Positions 19,740 through 32,223 of a stretch of DNA of 64,000 nt are shown here, piece by piece (position 1 is the stretch's first letter; each line of letters starts with the position of its first letter). This stretch comes from Symbiodinium natans (lineage: Eukaryota > Sar > Dinophyceae > Suessiales > Symbiodiniaceae): assembly GCA_905221605.1 (NCBI GenBank), contig CAJNDS010002515.1, positions 203,988 to 267,987 of the forward strand. The letters are read 5' to 3'. The position numbers and the translations under genes were made by a program. The notes under the pieces were generated by a model. The model was not told the DNA's origin. It saw only the letters and a list, made by a program, of their open reading frames with translations, and did not search any database.

Positions 19740-20640
19740 CTGTCAAGCCCGACAGGAGTTCGTGATTCGGGGCGCGGAAATCGAGGAGCGTTGGGATGGC
19801 GAAGCTGGCCGCTTCGTGTGCCACCTCGTGCACGTCCGGTCGCCCGCTCTCCGCCGCGTGGCCGCTGTGGGCTGGTCCCGCTCTTGAACGAGGCATTCGA
19901 TCATGCACACAAGCTCCTGCCAAGCTCGCACGCGAGGGCATGGTCGCATATTTCTTCGGCACGAAGGATCCCAATGTCGGAATATGAACACCACCCAGCC
20001 GCCTCAGCGCAACGGCACTCTTGGTCGCCTGCATGGTAGTTGTCCCGCTGCGCTATAGTACGCCGCAGGGGCAGGCTGACTACCTCGCAGAGCCTGCGAG
20101 CTCCAGCACCCGGTCTACTCCTCGACCTGTTGGCCGCAACCATGGCGTGCGCCACAACGATTGGGGCTAAAACGGAAGGGGTAAACGCAAGCGGCACCGC
20201 AATACGAGCTGCAGGGGCGAGAGATGGCGAGAGTAAGCTTCGCTTTGCACTGCCGAAAGCCAGGCCCCTGCGTGCGGCCCACCCTGCGAGCGTAGCAGGG
20301 CTTGGGATGCTGGTTCCAAAGCCGGCGGCAGCACGCGATCGCAGAGGTTTCGAGTCCGCGTCGCGTGGAACTGCCCGCCATGCACACTCCCCGGGGCCTG
20401 CATCACAGAGCTGTTGCGCCCGGGCGCCCTCGTGGGCAGCAAGCACAGCTGGGGCACGTTTCCCAGCCCCCGCTTGCAACAGGTTTCGCGTTGCGGCGGC
20501 TTCGTGCCGCGCCCTGTTCCAGTGCCGCCGAGCAGCGGTCCGCAGAGTGCAAAGAACGGAGCAAGAACGGATGACTGTGAGCGCATCCACGCTGCCCCGC
20601 TGCGGGGGGCCGCTCCGCTCTCGTCTCCACCACATGTTGG
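19740..20640 (-). mobile_element. R2-like element fragment (copy 3, C-terminal part)
   Basis: Minus-strand frames contain ATRTRNLCDRVLPPALEPAS and ALLRSQGGPHAGAWLSAV near 20,380-20,270, then LQLVLRCRLRLPL, PNRCGARHGCGQQV (20,160-20,110) and CDHALAC near 19,945. Each lines up with the same stretch of copy 1, where the corresponding words are LLPALPPASKALLRSHGG, LRRRLRLPF and GDHALAC. It therefore covers the region after the RT through the Cys/His knuckle. Frameshifted and truncated on both sides. Three copies on one strand within 6 kb suggest a locally abundant family. Confidence 0.55.
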
Positions 20641-22000
20641 ATCGGAACCATCAGATGCCGAGTCGGAGCCAATTGAGGCCAACGCAAAGCAACCACAGTC
20701 GGACGAATTACGGCTAGCCTTATGTGGACAGTTTGCATCATTATACATGCATTCTGGCAGCGGCATCCAAAAGAACGTCGATGCGCACGCCGCCTGTGCA
20801 GGGCGGAGCCCAACATCGCGAATTGGAACTTGTCTTCGAACAACCATGCGTCGTGGTCTGGGTTCGCGAAACACGAACGGTCTTCGCGTCTGCAGGGTTC
20901 GCCAAATGCGTAAACATCTTCGCCGTTGATCGCTGTTGGACATCTTCGTATTACGAAGGGCTGGAAATCGCCTTCCACTCGCACTTCTGATCGCTTCCAC
21001 ATAGGCACTCTACACATCGACGTCGCCAGCCTCGTAATAGTCGTCGTTTTTTGGACGTTACCGTTTCCGAGATGCGGCACTGTCGTCGTCGCTTTTGGAC
21101 GTCTGGGCTCGCCAAATGCAAGCTGTGCAAGCTGTCGTCCGGAGCTCCGGTGCACTCCCACGTGATACGCTTGAATTGTGTGAGTGAGGTCCTCGCCAAC
21201 GCGCTGGGATTAGGAGGCACCGCCAGTCGCCCCCGGCACGGCTACCGTAACTTGGAAGACGTCCGGAGGTCCGGTGGCTCGAACATCGACTTTGGTGGCT
21301 CGAAAGCCGATTTTTGCCGTACAAATTGTTGCCAGCACCTTTTTCATACCATGGTTCGAAAGACAAAGATGATACAATTGATTCCTTCGTCGCATGCGCA
21401 CACTTTTCAGTACTATCATGTTGGTATGGCTGATCGACTGGCAGCCCCTGTTCACCACAAAAGTTTCTTGCAAGCGCAAGCGATCAACGTCCTGAGCACA
21501 CAGATTTCTAGAAAACGCATAAAAACCCAGAAAGCTCAGAAAAATTGGGCGCCAATCGACGATAAGCGTTCAAAGTGCCAAGGCTATATGGCTCACGGCT
21601 CACTGCTCACCGCGCAGGCATTGAAGGCGAGGACAACGATCCTTTCGCGGACTAGCGATGATATACCCGGAGTGCGAAGAATGCCCAAAAAACGGACCGG
21701 AGCTTCTGCGGGCACAGCATCACCGGCTCAAGCAGTGGTCAGGGTGCACGATTGCGGCAATGCTTCGGGCAGAACCTTGTTTGACATTCTTGGAAGGCGG
21801 TGACCGAGCAAAGCGCTGCGGAGTCAGGCGCGCTCAACAAGAGAAACAATGACTACGTCGGTCATCCTCAACTTGCACAAGTTAGCATGACACTTGCTTG
21901 CAGCAGCTCTTGAATTGCACCCAATACTCCACGAAACTCTGCAAGTGCATCGGCCCTGCAGGCATCCTAACCAAGTTGCTGCTAACGCATGCAGCAATAT
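20641..22000. other. Unassigned region with a 250-codon open frame
   Basis: A plus-strand frame at 21,051-21,803 is open for about 250 codons, but its composition is unremarkable, it has no domain I recognise and opposite frames are also long, so I do not call it a gene. Related short motifs (CTTCGTATTACGAAG; GTCGTCGCTTTTGGACGT) recur at 20,900-21,110. Confidence 0.3.
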
Positions 22001-22004
22001 GTCA

Positions 22005-23233
22005 TATGGTTTTGCGATTCAGTCGAATGTTGCCATCACTGTATTGACAATACTTTACGGCCGGGTGTTGCAAACCCTGATTTAGGCACTGGACGTTGAT
22101 CGAGGACGACTTGGCTGTCAGCATCCTTCGTGTGACACGCATGCCGAAAAACACCTGTCTTGCTAGCACATGCAGCAGCGTAAGTTGCTGGCGATCCAAT
22201 AGTAGGTTAGATAAGCAACACCGATGCTTTCCCAATGGTTCGGCACCTGTGAAGAGTGTACGTTCCCAATCTGCGTCCCCACCATAGGAAAACAGCTGGT
22301 CCGTGACACCATGGAACGCGCGTGTCTTCTCAAAAGCCTGTCGCCCAGCGCAGTTGATGACTCGTGTCACCTTGTTGGCAACAACAAACCTCAGAACAGG
22401 AATGACTGCAGCCTGGCATATCCTAACAATGCCTCAAAACATGTATGAGCTGACCTCAGCACATCGAGAACAAGACTCCAAATCTTGAGCCGCGAGTTCA
22501 TCACCGACGAAAAGCCTCGCGAACTCTTACACTTTATAGGCGTCAAACAACGCATGCTTCTGAATCGGAAGCATGAATGCAAGCAACATTGCAAAACACC
22601 CAGTTGCAACCGACAAGGCCGGAACCCATCTTTTATTTTCACAGCCTAGGCATGAACGGTCACAATGCCAATTAGCCGCAACAGCAAACAACAAACAGGT
22701 TTCGAGCGCCACACCCCGAGGATTTCGCAGCCGGCCGGAAGGCCAGCCATTTGCTAGCCACAGCCAACTCTACCAATGCGTTACAACCCATGCACCTCTT
22801 GAAGTTCTGTAAAAAACAAGCCACAGGCCGGCAACAATCCATTGTACTTACGACCAAGTCACAACTTTGTGTCGGTGATACATCACAAAGTAAACACCCC
22901 AATGCAAGCTTGGTTTGTTTGTCACGTGCTCTTGAATGCAACGAATTCATGAAAATCATATTTCATCTTAAATCACTTCACCCATCCCGCTTCTACCATT
23001 CACAAAGACTTGAGCCTGCCAAGGCGAAGACATTCATCATTCCACATGTGCTGGGATATCATGTTTTGGGCAAACATCATGACCCGTGCGTTGCGCCATA
23101 TCGCCATGACGATTGCAACCACTAACAGCCACAATAATAGCAACACCACAGCATTGAAGACAAACCACCAACCTTGGCAACTGGCGAACCTAGAGATGCG
23201 ATAATGACAACACATGTGCAACAGCACCGGCAA
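22005..23233 (-). CDS. Putative multi-exon host gene, function unknown
   Basis: On the minus strand, a long protein-like block at about 22,425-22,005 reads AAVIPVLRFVVANKVTRVIN, continuing through DADWERTLFTGAEPLGKHRC to LARQVFFGMRVTRRMLTA. It is preceded by possible AG acceptors (TATGCCAG at about 22,414). Upstream on the same strand, 22,560-22,430 reads NSRLKIWSLVLDVLRSAHTC, and 23,200-23,005 reads a membrane helix FNAVVLLLLWLLVVAIVMAIW trimmed to about 20 hydrophobic residues, then RNARVMMFAQNMISQHMWND. Together these suggest an intron-containing membrane-protein gene. I recognise no family; start, stop and splice sites are not established. Confidence 0.35.
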
Positions 23234-24180
23234 TTTTTGCCGGGCTTCTCGGGCGCATTGCAGGACAACATGTCACATCAACTATACAAAATTTTGGGGA
23301 CGCATAAACATGAATCTCAACTTTTTACCTCCTTGTTTTTGGGCACGGGCCAGGGGCTGGGGCGTCTCCAAGCTTGAGTTCGACACGGTTCCAATGGACA
23401 CGATGCCCCAAAGAAACGGTTGTGGTGAATGGTCCAAAGCTTTGCATGAAACAAGTGACACATATGCCGGAGAGCTAAGCCGCAACGCAGAACTTCAACT
23501 GAGCATTCATGAACAGACAACGTTTGTTAATGAAATGGTTTAGGCAAACTAGCTGGCCATAAAAATAAGAGGACACGTTCACTTGAACGCCTACGTACTG
23601 CATTTATATATAGATATACTGACATACGCATGCAATACAAAAAGCTTGAAAACCAGGGAAAATGTGTATATATACAAATATATGAATTTTATTACATTAA
23701 AAAAGTTTATATGTGTGTATATATATATATATATGTTGCACAATATATCACAAAGCTATATACTAACAAAACTAGAATGTGAATACGAAAAGGCAAAATC
23801 TGAATTCATCATGGATCAAACGGCGCTTCCAGTGTATTTTCATTTGCTGTGAACGGGCATCTCAATCTCTCAGAATATAAGTTGACATGACTGTAGCATC
23901 TCCGGACCTTTTTGCTTCAAACACTGGGGTAAGTGCGCGATGCCAAGCCACATGTTCTCAAAAACCCGATATGTTTTGATTTGCTCTCGCACATGCGAGC
24001 CACATACTGCATGACAACGGCAATGCACACGCATTCCCAACAAAATCAAAACATATCACAAACGTTTATCCTTCCCGTTGTGAAAAACATACATGAAAGA
24101 AACTGCAAACAAATGCCCTCTTTTTGTTTATAAAACAAAAAGTCCCAGCTGTTGAAAATAAAGCTTCATCCACCTACGGT
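23234..24180. repeat. AT-rich intergenic DNA with a (TA)n microsatellite
   Basis: AT-rich sequence with a TATATA run at about 23,717-23,735 and several ATATA clusters between 23,600 and 23,770. No coding signature was seen. Confidence 0.5.
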
Positions 24181-27100
24181 AGAGTGGCAGCTTACTTCAA
24201 GCGCTAGATATTGCATTGGGGCAATTTGTTGAAGTTCATTTGTAAGAAGTGACCCAAGCATTAAGACTGTGACTGGTATGCTGATGCAAGACACCATATA
24301 ACTTACAGCACGATGCTTCTTTCTTTCGACATATTTGAACGCTGAACCCAATGGCTTTATTAATTACGTCAGCGCTCAGTAGGTCGACGATTGAGGTGAC
24401 AGAAGATCATCGTGTCAGATTACACCACAAGAAAGCCACAGACCACACAACAAAACACACCCAAAGCAAACCGAAAAACCACCTAGGCCTAGAACATGAC
24501 GCGGAAGGCAACTAGCGGCCAATTGCTGAAACAGGCAAGCCCCCTCTCTCACAATTAGTCTCGAAATGTGCGACGACCGATTGTGACACTGCCCCGCAGC
24601 TTGTCACCAGTCTTCCTGAACACCATGAAAGCGGGCCTGTCAGTCGTTCCCCTGCAACTTCAACTTTTGCGCTGATGCTTCGATTTTCTGATCAAATCGC
24701 CCGGCCTTTCAAGTTGCCTGGCGCGACAAAGGCGTAGCAATCTTTGCCAGCAGTGATGCCGTCATGTGCAAGTCAAATGGCCAACACGGAGCCAAAGGGG
24801 TACGGACAAAGACCCCACTGGTTAACCACCATGGGGCACAAAACCACCATGGGGCACAAAACAAACATACGGCTGGCTCCTGGCGCCTGAACACCTTCCC
24901 ACTTGGGGAGGTGTTGCCCGACACCTCGTCTGCGGCGGCACCAACCTACCGCATTTCAGGTGCGATTGTAAAACCAACACGTGCTTCCCTAGTTGTTTTT
25001 TGGAGTGGACGCCTCCTTACTACATCAGTAGCGCAGTAGGCCGTTCTTGTGGGTCTCGCAACTAGAAGTGAAACAGGTCGTCTGCAAACGCAAAGGAACA
25101 GAACAGGAGCAACAGCCAAGAAAAAGAACAAAGAAGAGACGACTCAACTACGACTACGAAAAGCCCCGCGCGCAGAACACGAAGTCGTCGGCGTAGTTTC
25201 CCAAGTGAAGACATGGGCTCGTAGCGTGTTGGCGGGGGAGCAGCAAAATGCAAACTCATGCCAGGAAACAAAACCACCATCCTTCAAGTAGAGTCCGTCA
25301 TCAGGAGGTCACCAGTTCACTCACACGTCATCATGCCCAATAGAGCTCATGTTGGTCCCACAGTCAGAACGGAAAGAAAGAAATCGCCGATGAAAAGTGC
25401 CAAAACTGCTGTGCAGACCTTTGATTCTGCTCGTAGTAAATATCATGACAAGACATAAATACATTCAACAGCAACACAAACAGTGTATCACAAACACAAT
25501 GCTATTGTCTTCTGCAAAGTCCAGGCGCTACAACGGGAATCACATAGGGTGGCAAGGTGAACGGGTCTCGATTACGACTGTGGCCCCGGCAAGGAGCAGC
25601 CATGTCACCGCAAACAGTGACCTCACGCTTCTCTGCTGAGCAGACTCGTCAACACGACCGTAATCCTGGGCATCAGACATGGGCACCGCCATCACAAGGT
25701 GTCAAGAGCTTGAGTTCTTGGGCCGCGCTGAAATCAAACGAATGAAAAAAAAAGTGCGGTAAACTGTTCGCCCTGGGATGCTTCGGCTTCAGTCCTTGTT
25801 CTCTTTGGGGGCTTCGTCAAAAGTCTTCTCAGCCTCAATTTGCTGAGCGTGTCTGTCGTCTTCTGGCATGCCCTTGTTTTGACTCTGGTGAATGGTGAAC
25901 AAAGCGTTTCACATGGCCATCGCACGTCGCCTATTTCAAGCTATGCAAATGTTCGGAAGTTCAGAGTTTGAAGAAGGACTAGACCATACGGATGCCCCGT
26001 AAAGCCTGAATGCAACAAAAGTTGACCTCAGAGCTTCACCATCACCATCACAATCAGCATAGTGATTATCCTCATCATCGTCGTTGAGATTAGAAGCTAG
26101 ATTTGTACGTATGCTAGGCTCGTCACTCTTAATCTCTCGACTCTCGGCCAGCGTGAAGCACACCACACCTTTCTGCGCGAACCTGAAAACCTGTGGACAT
26201 GACCCTTGTCATCATTGCCATCATCCTCAGCATCACCGTCGCAATCAACAAAGGAGCTGTAGGCGCTGCAAGACGTGACTGGACCGTGGTTTGAGCGCAA
26301 GCGGAAAGAGGTTTGAGCGGTGCAATAATCAAACAGCAGGAGATTGAAGTTTGAACGGCGCCAACTGTAAAACGAGCAAACACTTGAAATGTGTAGTAAC
26401 ATGTAATAACCAAATAGTAACCTAGGTAGGTAGCGCCATCGGGCTCCAAAAGTAGGGGCTGTTACGTACAAGGATCGCAGACGCGCCGCAAACACCCAAA
26501 TGGGGGGGGGGCAAGTTTTGAAAATGAAGTTGCAACAGCTGAAAACTGCAAATGATGCAAATTATGGAGTTGCAATCATAGGATAAATTTCCAGGCTGAA
26601 GAAACTGTAGATTGCTGACCACACTGCTTAAGATACTGGGACCTGCACTGACGTGCAAGAATCCGGCGGTCTTGATGACGAAGTGCCCTGCGCCATCTTG
26701 CGTGGAATCAGCCAGGAAAACACCAGTTCAGACTGAGCCCCAATTCCTGACATCTCTTTTGCAGCCATGTGCCCACAGACCTAGGACTTTCGAGCTACGC
26801 CGCACGACTGTGACAAACGTACTAGATTGCGCACACTTGGCACACTGGCGGCATGGTCCTGGTAAGGCCGGAGCGCACGGTGCTTGAAGGCTACCGGCCT
26901 CTTCGCAACACCATCAACTGAGGCCTGCAACAGGGCCTGTGAGCCTGCAACGCAATGGCTGCTTGTAGACTTTTTGGCGTGACATGCTGCGCACGCGCAC
27001 GCGCCTCGCTGTCCTCATCGGAGCAAATTGTCGACGGCGTCCTGGCCCTGCAACAGACCAGCACAAAGCCCAGGTGCCCTGAAAGGACAATCTCCCATGG

Positions 27101-27240
27101 CTGAGGCCCGCACACTTGGCTGCGCTGTGACTCGCCGTCACACGCATCTTTGCCGTAGCAGGGGCTCAACGAAGTCAGTTGGCCCAGGAAGTCATTGGAG
27201 GCATTGGTCTGCAGAGACGGGCCGCAGTGAAACGTTCTGA
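24181..27240. other. Intergenic region, no gene recognised
   Basis: Contains only short ORFs on both strands. An 18-bp unit AACCACCATGGGGCACAA is duplicated in tandem at 24,824-24,859. A G-run lies at 26,502-26,510. CATCATC/GATGATG clusters lie near 26,040-26,080 and 26,205-26,235. No conserved domain was visible. Confidence 0.45.
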
Positions 27241-27242
27241 GA

Positions 27243-27310
27243 AACCCTAGGCCCTAAGCCCGAAACCTTAAACCGTATACGGTTTGGTTTAGGGTTTATT
27301 ATAACCTGAA
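27243..27310. repeat. Head-to-head telomere-like tract with central palindrome
   Basis: Degenerate CCCTAAA-type units on the left (AAACCCTAGGCCCTAAGCCC) meet TTTAGGG-type units on the right (GGTTTGGTTTAGGGTTTA) around the perfect 16-bp palindrome AAACCGTATACGGTTT at 27,270-27,285. Dinoflagellate telomeres are TTTAGGG-type, so this has the geometry of an old telomere-telomere junction, though short and degenerate. Confidence 0.6.
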
Positions 27311-29967
27311 CCTTCAGAACCTAAACCATGCCTTGGTTTGAATCTCAAGCCTTTCGGGACGTCAGGACGTCAGGAAATGCAGTTTCGCGTCCCAAGCAGC
27401 AGCTGCAAGTCTCACCCATTGCTTGCTCGGAGGGTCGCTGGAAAAGATGTTTTCACTGTAGCTGTCGCAGCGTTGAATTCTCAAGCCCGCAATATTGCAC
27501 ATGTTCGGGCGCGCTAGCTGCCGCTAGCTGCGAAGCTGAAACGATGGCGGCAAGGCGCAAAACTATCCATGAGGCTCAGCCACAAGTGCACAACGCCCAG
27601 GTTTTGTAGCAACTGTGATGGATTTTATTCGCATGCACAGGCATGCGCGCTTGGCAGAAGCCTTGAAGACTTGAACTCGGATCTGCCAGGATCTACTGAG
27701 CTCCAATCCTGCTGTAAGGTTGTCGACTGGCTCATCCCATCCCTAGCCGCAGGATGCCATGGGATGCGCTGTCCCTAAACGTCGCATACCCACATGCAAT
27801 CTCATCCACGTAAGTCTAATAAAAATGCACCCCTTCATCGTTCCACTGACTACGGAGCACCTGCGCACCGGTCGAACTTGACAGCACATCGACTTCACGA
27901 TCGCGATCTGCCCGGTGGACGACTGTTTTGCAACGGGAAGCCCAAGCAAAGCAGACTTGTCTGCCATTGGCTGCTAGTGGCAAGTATGTCATCCAAACTG
28001 CTGGCGCACTAAGAACATGAATGCCCAAAAAGGTTAACTGGCCTCAGATGGTGCGCACACCCGAGTTGAAGCCGAAATCACATTACTAGTTTCTTTCACG
28101 ATGAACTCCTATAACTCTCAGCCCCATCTCCTGCACCCGAGGGCCCTGAAGCCTTAACCCCCAGAACTTCTCGTCAAGAGCTGGTTTCGTTCCGCAGAAC
28201 AAAATGTGCGGTCACGTGTGGCAGAGTGGACCATCTTTTGCGACTGCACAGCAACAAAAAACCACCTGATTCTGTCGCTTGCTTCAAGCAAGTGGCAGAA
28301 GCAGGTGATTTTTTGTTTGTGTGTTGTTTTGGTCGGGGCTACGCCGCGCCGACTGTGCGGCGGCACTTCTCGGCTCGTTGCACCTGTCATCGTGAATTCC
28401 GACACAGCCAGGGATTGAAAACCGCCGCGCACGAACGCAACAGTCTTAATTCGAAAGGTCAGAAGAGTGGATCACATAGCAAAGACGCATCTCCATAGGC
28501 ATGAGCTGAGATCTTGATCTGTCAGCAGAACCTGCACCTTTAAGCTTTCAACTCTTACTCTCTCTGGGCCTTCGTCGATGGGCATCCTTCGTGTAAACCA
28601 GCAGGCCTGCAGCAATAACGCAGCCGACTTTCACAGCGCATGTGACCGGCTTTCACAGAGCTTGTGGCTGGAGGCTGGTGGGCCTGCCTGACTGATCACG
28701 CGCCAGCGAAACGCGCAGTGTTGACTGTACTAGCTGTGGTTACTAGCTATCATCTTAAAGGCGCACGGCGTAAATCAGTCCAGCACTTTGGTCCAGGTGC
28801 AGTACGTAGTTGGATTTGACCGCTTATGATTGTGGGGGTACTGATGGCTGCCGACCTTCCACTAAGTGCTCTAAAACGCTTCCGAGAAAATGCCACGACA
28901 AACCTAGCATTGGAGCATTGTGATGCAAATCCCCTTCGAACGCAAAAAATCGTGACATTGGAAAGCGCTAATGTTTTTACCGCGCAATCGTGAAGCAGGC
29001 TGAACCTCTGGAGGCCCCGGGGCCAAAGGCGCGGACTCCCGCTTGCAGATTCGGCTTTGGTGCAGACTCGCGCCACAGTGAGACTACATTCCATGCTGCC
29101 GCCCCAGCCCAGAACGCAGACGAGGATGAAGACGCGGACATCCACAACCAAAGTAACCAAAGCTTTTGCACGCTTAGATCAGCCGTAAATCCGAATTCGG
29201 CTGACGGCGGTGGTCTTGCGCAAAAAGAAGAAGCGAATGAACACTGCTTCGAAGCACTGCTGAACGGCAGCTCAATCTGAAGCAGCTTTTGCAGGAGCAG
29301 CGAGGCAGGACGGCCCGCAGGAGAGAACAAAATGGTGCTTGATTTCTGCAACAGTCCACCTTTTCACAATCATGCACACCAAGGTTTCACGAGCTCCTGT
29401 TTTAACAGGCTCAGCGCCTTTTGACGGGGCCATTTGGTCCACCATGCATTTTAGCTTGCCCTACTCGCGGGAAAATCTCAACGAGAACAGTCCACACGGC
29501 AAGGTCTTAGCTCGGCGGCTTTCCGAGCATGACGCCATTACGCCAATTAAGTTGCCGGCCCTCAGGAGCTAGCGCGCCGTTTGGACGTTGGGCGGGCCAC
29601 ACTTACAAGCAAATTACCGTGCGCACGATTGCGATTTCCTAGCGCCACCTTGCGCTGCGAAGCAAGCAGCTAAACATCATAATGTTCTTACGTGCCAACC
29701 CATGATGGCAGAATGGCCGTTAAGACATCCATCTTCAAAAGCACGTCTTGTCCAAGGAACTGGCAGCGGTGAAGGTTGGATGGTGCGTGTGAACGACATG
29801 AGTACCGGATCCGAGGGCCGGGCAGCTCCAATCGTGGGCAAGTCCCAAGTCCGCCTCACAAGTCCACTCTGCAACATCCCGGGCCAGGCTCTGGAGCCGG
29901 ATTCGGCCTGCTTCGACATCCTGCCTCTTAGTTGCCGTCGCCGACCTGACATTGACCACAACGAGAA
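27311..29967. other. Intergenic region, no gene recognised
   Basis: Only short ORFs. A minus-strand frame at 28,028-27,816 (NGRQVCFAWASRC...GAQVLRSQWNDEG) could be a small exon, but nothing around it supports this. An imperfect hairpin lies at 28,256-28,314 and is listed separately. Confidence 0.35.
28256..28314. repeat. Imperfect 29-bp inverted repeat with one-base centre
   Basis: The arms 28,256-28,284 and 28,286-28,314 are reverse complements at 25 of 29 positions (core CCACCTGATTCTG against CAGAAGCAGGTGA). The single-base centre makes a DNA cruciform or the core of a fold-back element more likely than an RNA hairpin gene. Confidence 0.75.
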
Positions 29968-30012
29968 GGGTTAGGGGTTCAGGGTTGCTTTAATGGTTAA
30001 GTTTAGGGTTGG
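29968..30012. repeat. Degenerate TTTAGGG-type telomere-like tract
   Basis: GGGTTAGGGGTTCAGGGTTG followed by TAAGTTTAGGGTTGG. Short, degenerate interstitial telomere-like sequence in one orientation. Confidence 0.55.
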
Positions 30013-31309
30013 AGAAGCTGCCGATTTAGAATAATTATGTTTAGGACATGAGCAGAAGAAAAGTAAGAGGATGCACCACAAACGACAGCGGAAGCAAAAC
30101 ACTGGAAATCAACAGCAACAACAACTCACGACCGCAGCCACAACCACATCAGCAGCCGAAGCAGCAATGACACTTTCCTCAAGCCTTTGCCTGCCTAGGC
30201 GCCCTAGTCGTGATTTCCGACATACAGTCCAGAGAAGGGTCATCAGGCGACAAGGCTACGTTGAGCACTAGCGCAAGCAGGCCAAGAGCGTGATAACTTA
30301 TAACTCATCCTGGAAAGACAAAAGTCCTACGTGGGCCTCAGCGCTTCGGCATTTGAGGTGACAGCCGAATGCTTCTGAACGTGCAGGTCACTCACGCGCA
30401 GGCCACCGAGTCGTGGCGAGTTGGCGTTTGGGCGCCCTGCAGGAGGTCGGACTGTGCAACGGAATGTTGGAGCCTCAGGATTGGACATCCCTCCCTTGCA
30501 CAACGGAGCAATAGTTTCGTCGTCCAAAGAAATTACTGGGGAAACGAACACTTCTGCCCACGGACTTCTGCCAACTTTCTCGCGAATACAACACACCCCG
30601 CGACGACATCACTTGCTTAGGGCTTGCTCCCAGGCGTTTTTTTTCAGAGGATTGCGGTTCTGGTTCATACAGCTTCCGAGCTACATCAGGTGCTTCAGCA
30701 ATAGGTAGCAAGTGAAAATATATATATATATATATATCATCATATTTAGTAATACGTCCGCCGACCCTCGGCGGCGTAAGTGAAGCCTTTGTTTTGCCCA
30801 CTTGGCTGCACCTTTTACATGATTTTAAATGTCACCGCGCTCACCGTTCCTCGCCTTTGCTCAACACTTGGATCCCACCGCCCGTACGCGCCTCGCTGCT
30901 CCGACTGCTCTCACGCCCCCCCGTTACCACCGCCCTTACCGCGCCCACCACCAGCCCCACCACCCCCACCCGCCTTTGAACTCCCAAGGCCCCCTGCCCT
31001 TTCACACAAGAACATTCGAAGAACGCAAACTCACAAGCTGGGGTCTGTGCCTCTGCCGGCCCTGGCGACCTGTGATGGACGCATGATACGGCTTTTTCCG
31101 TTGCCCATGTACTGTTTTGGTTTTGAAGGCAGCTTTTCGGCTGAAGCGAATGCTTTGTACATGTTTTGTGACAAACCTTCACAAGACTCTTTGCCACCTT
31201 CACCACACAAAAAATAGTTCTCTGAGCTCCCCTGCACGCGGACTCGGCCAGCAACCTGCACACAAAACGCTGAGCACACCTTCGAATAGTAGCGCGCTGC
31301 AATGCAAAT
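30013..31309. other. Intergenic region with low-complexity tracts
   Basis: A (TA)n run lies at about 30,717-30,737 and a C-rich, proline-coding low-complexity tract at 30,905-30,975. No gene recognised. Confidence 0.45.
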
Positions 31310-31690
31310 ACTAGTCACACCCATATTGCCAATAATCGTAATACTCATATTAACGCTAATCATGCTAATCATGCTAGTCACGTGAATAGCTGTATTCGTC
31401 GTATTAGTAATGCGAATCATTCAAATGATGCCAAAACTACAAAGCATATTAATCATAGCAATAATACTGCCAATGCTAGCAATACCAATCGTTTCTTTCA
31501 ATGCTGTTCAACTTATCAATGCCAAGCATGCTAAAGGTACTAATCATACTGATAATACTAATACTACTAAGAATGCTATGAATACTACTGCTTGCAAGGT
31601 TCCATTATACTAATTGCGCAAATTATACTCATGGTACTAACCATATTAATTATACGAGTTATATGAGTTGTACTAATTACATTGAAGCGC
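31310..31690. repeat. Degenerate AT-rich short-period repeat
   Basis: Quasi-repeated words such as ATGCTAATC, AATACTAATAC, ATACTAATTG and ATCATACTGAT with a period of about 9-10 bases. Too diverged for a fixed unit. Confidence 0.5.
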
Positions 31691-32223
31691 AAATTTGCGC
31701 AGTCATATTTTCAAAGGTCCCCGCCATTCTTGCCAAGGATTGAGCGACAGAATCGGAAGCGCCAGCCTCAGCCCGCACCCAGCTGAGCCAATTTAAAGCT
31801 TGCTGCTCCTGAACACGATTTGATTGTCTACTCCGAGACTTCGGCTGAAGAGCTAGAAGCCGAAGAGCTGCCAGAGCCAGAGTTCAAGCTCTGGTCAGCC
31901 CTGGCTCGGGACACGGAAATGAGACGACCACATGGAAAACAAAACTGGAATCCAGCACATCATCTTGAAGTCTGCGCTTTTGCCGAGACACATCCACAGG
32001 ACGTCGAAGAGCTGCACCGTCTGACAGGTTCGGGCGTCAGAGCTTGGAGGTTCAAGTTCTGCCATGTTTACGAGGGGCTGCCAAAGGGTTCGCGTACATG
32101 AAGAAGGGGAACACTGTTGCAATGAAACTGCTGCACAAGGAATACGGTCTTGTAGACACAGGTGCAGAATCAGGGCAGAAGGTAACACAATGGGTTACCT
32201 AGTGGGTTTCATAATGCAGTCGA

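Noticed and set aside
21051-21803. 250-codon plus-strand ORF as a gene
   Set aside because: No domain, no splice context, and comparable ORFs on the opposite strand; length alone is weak evidence at this GC content.
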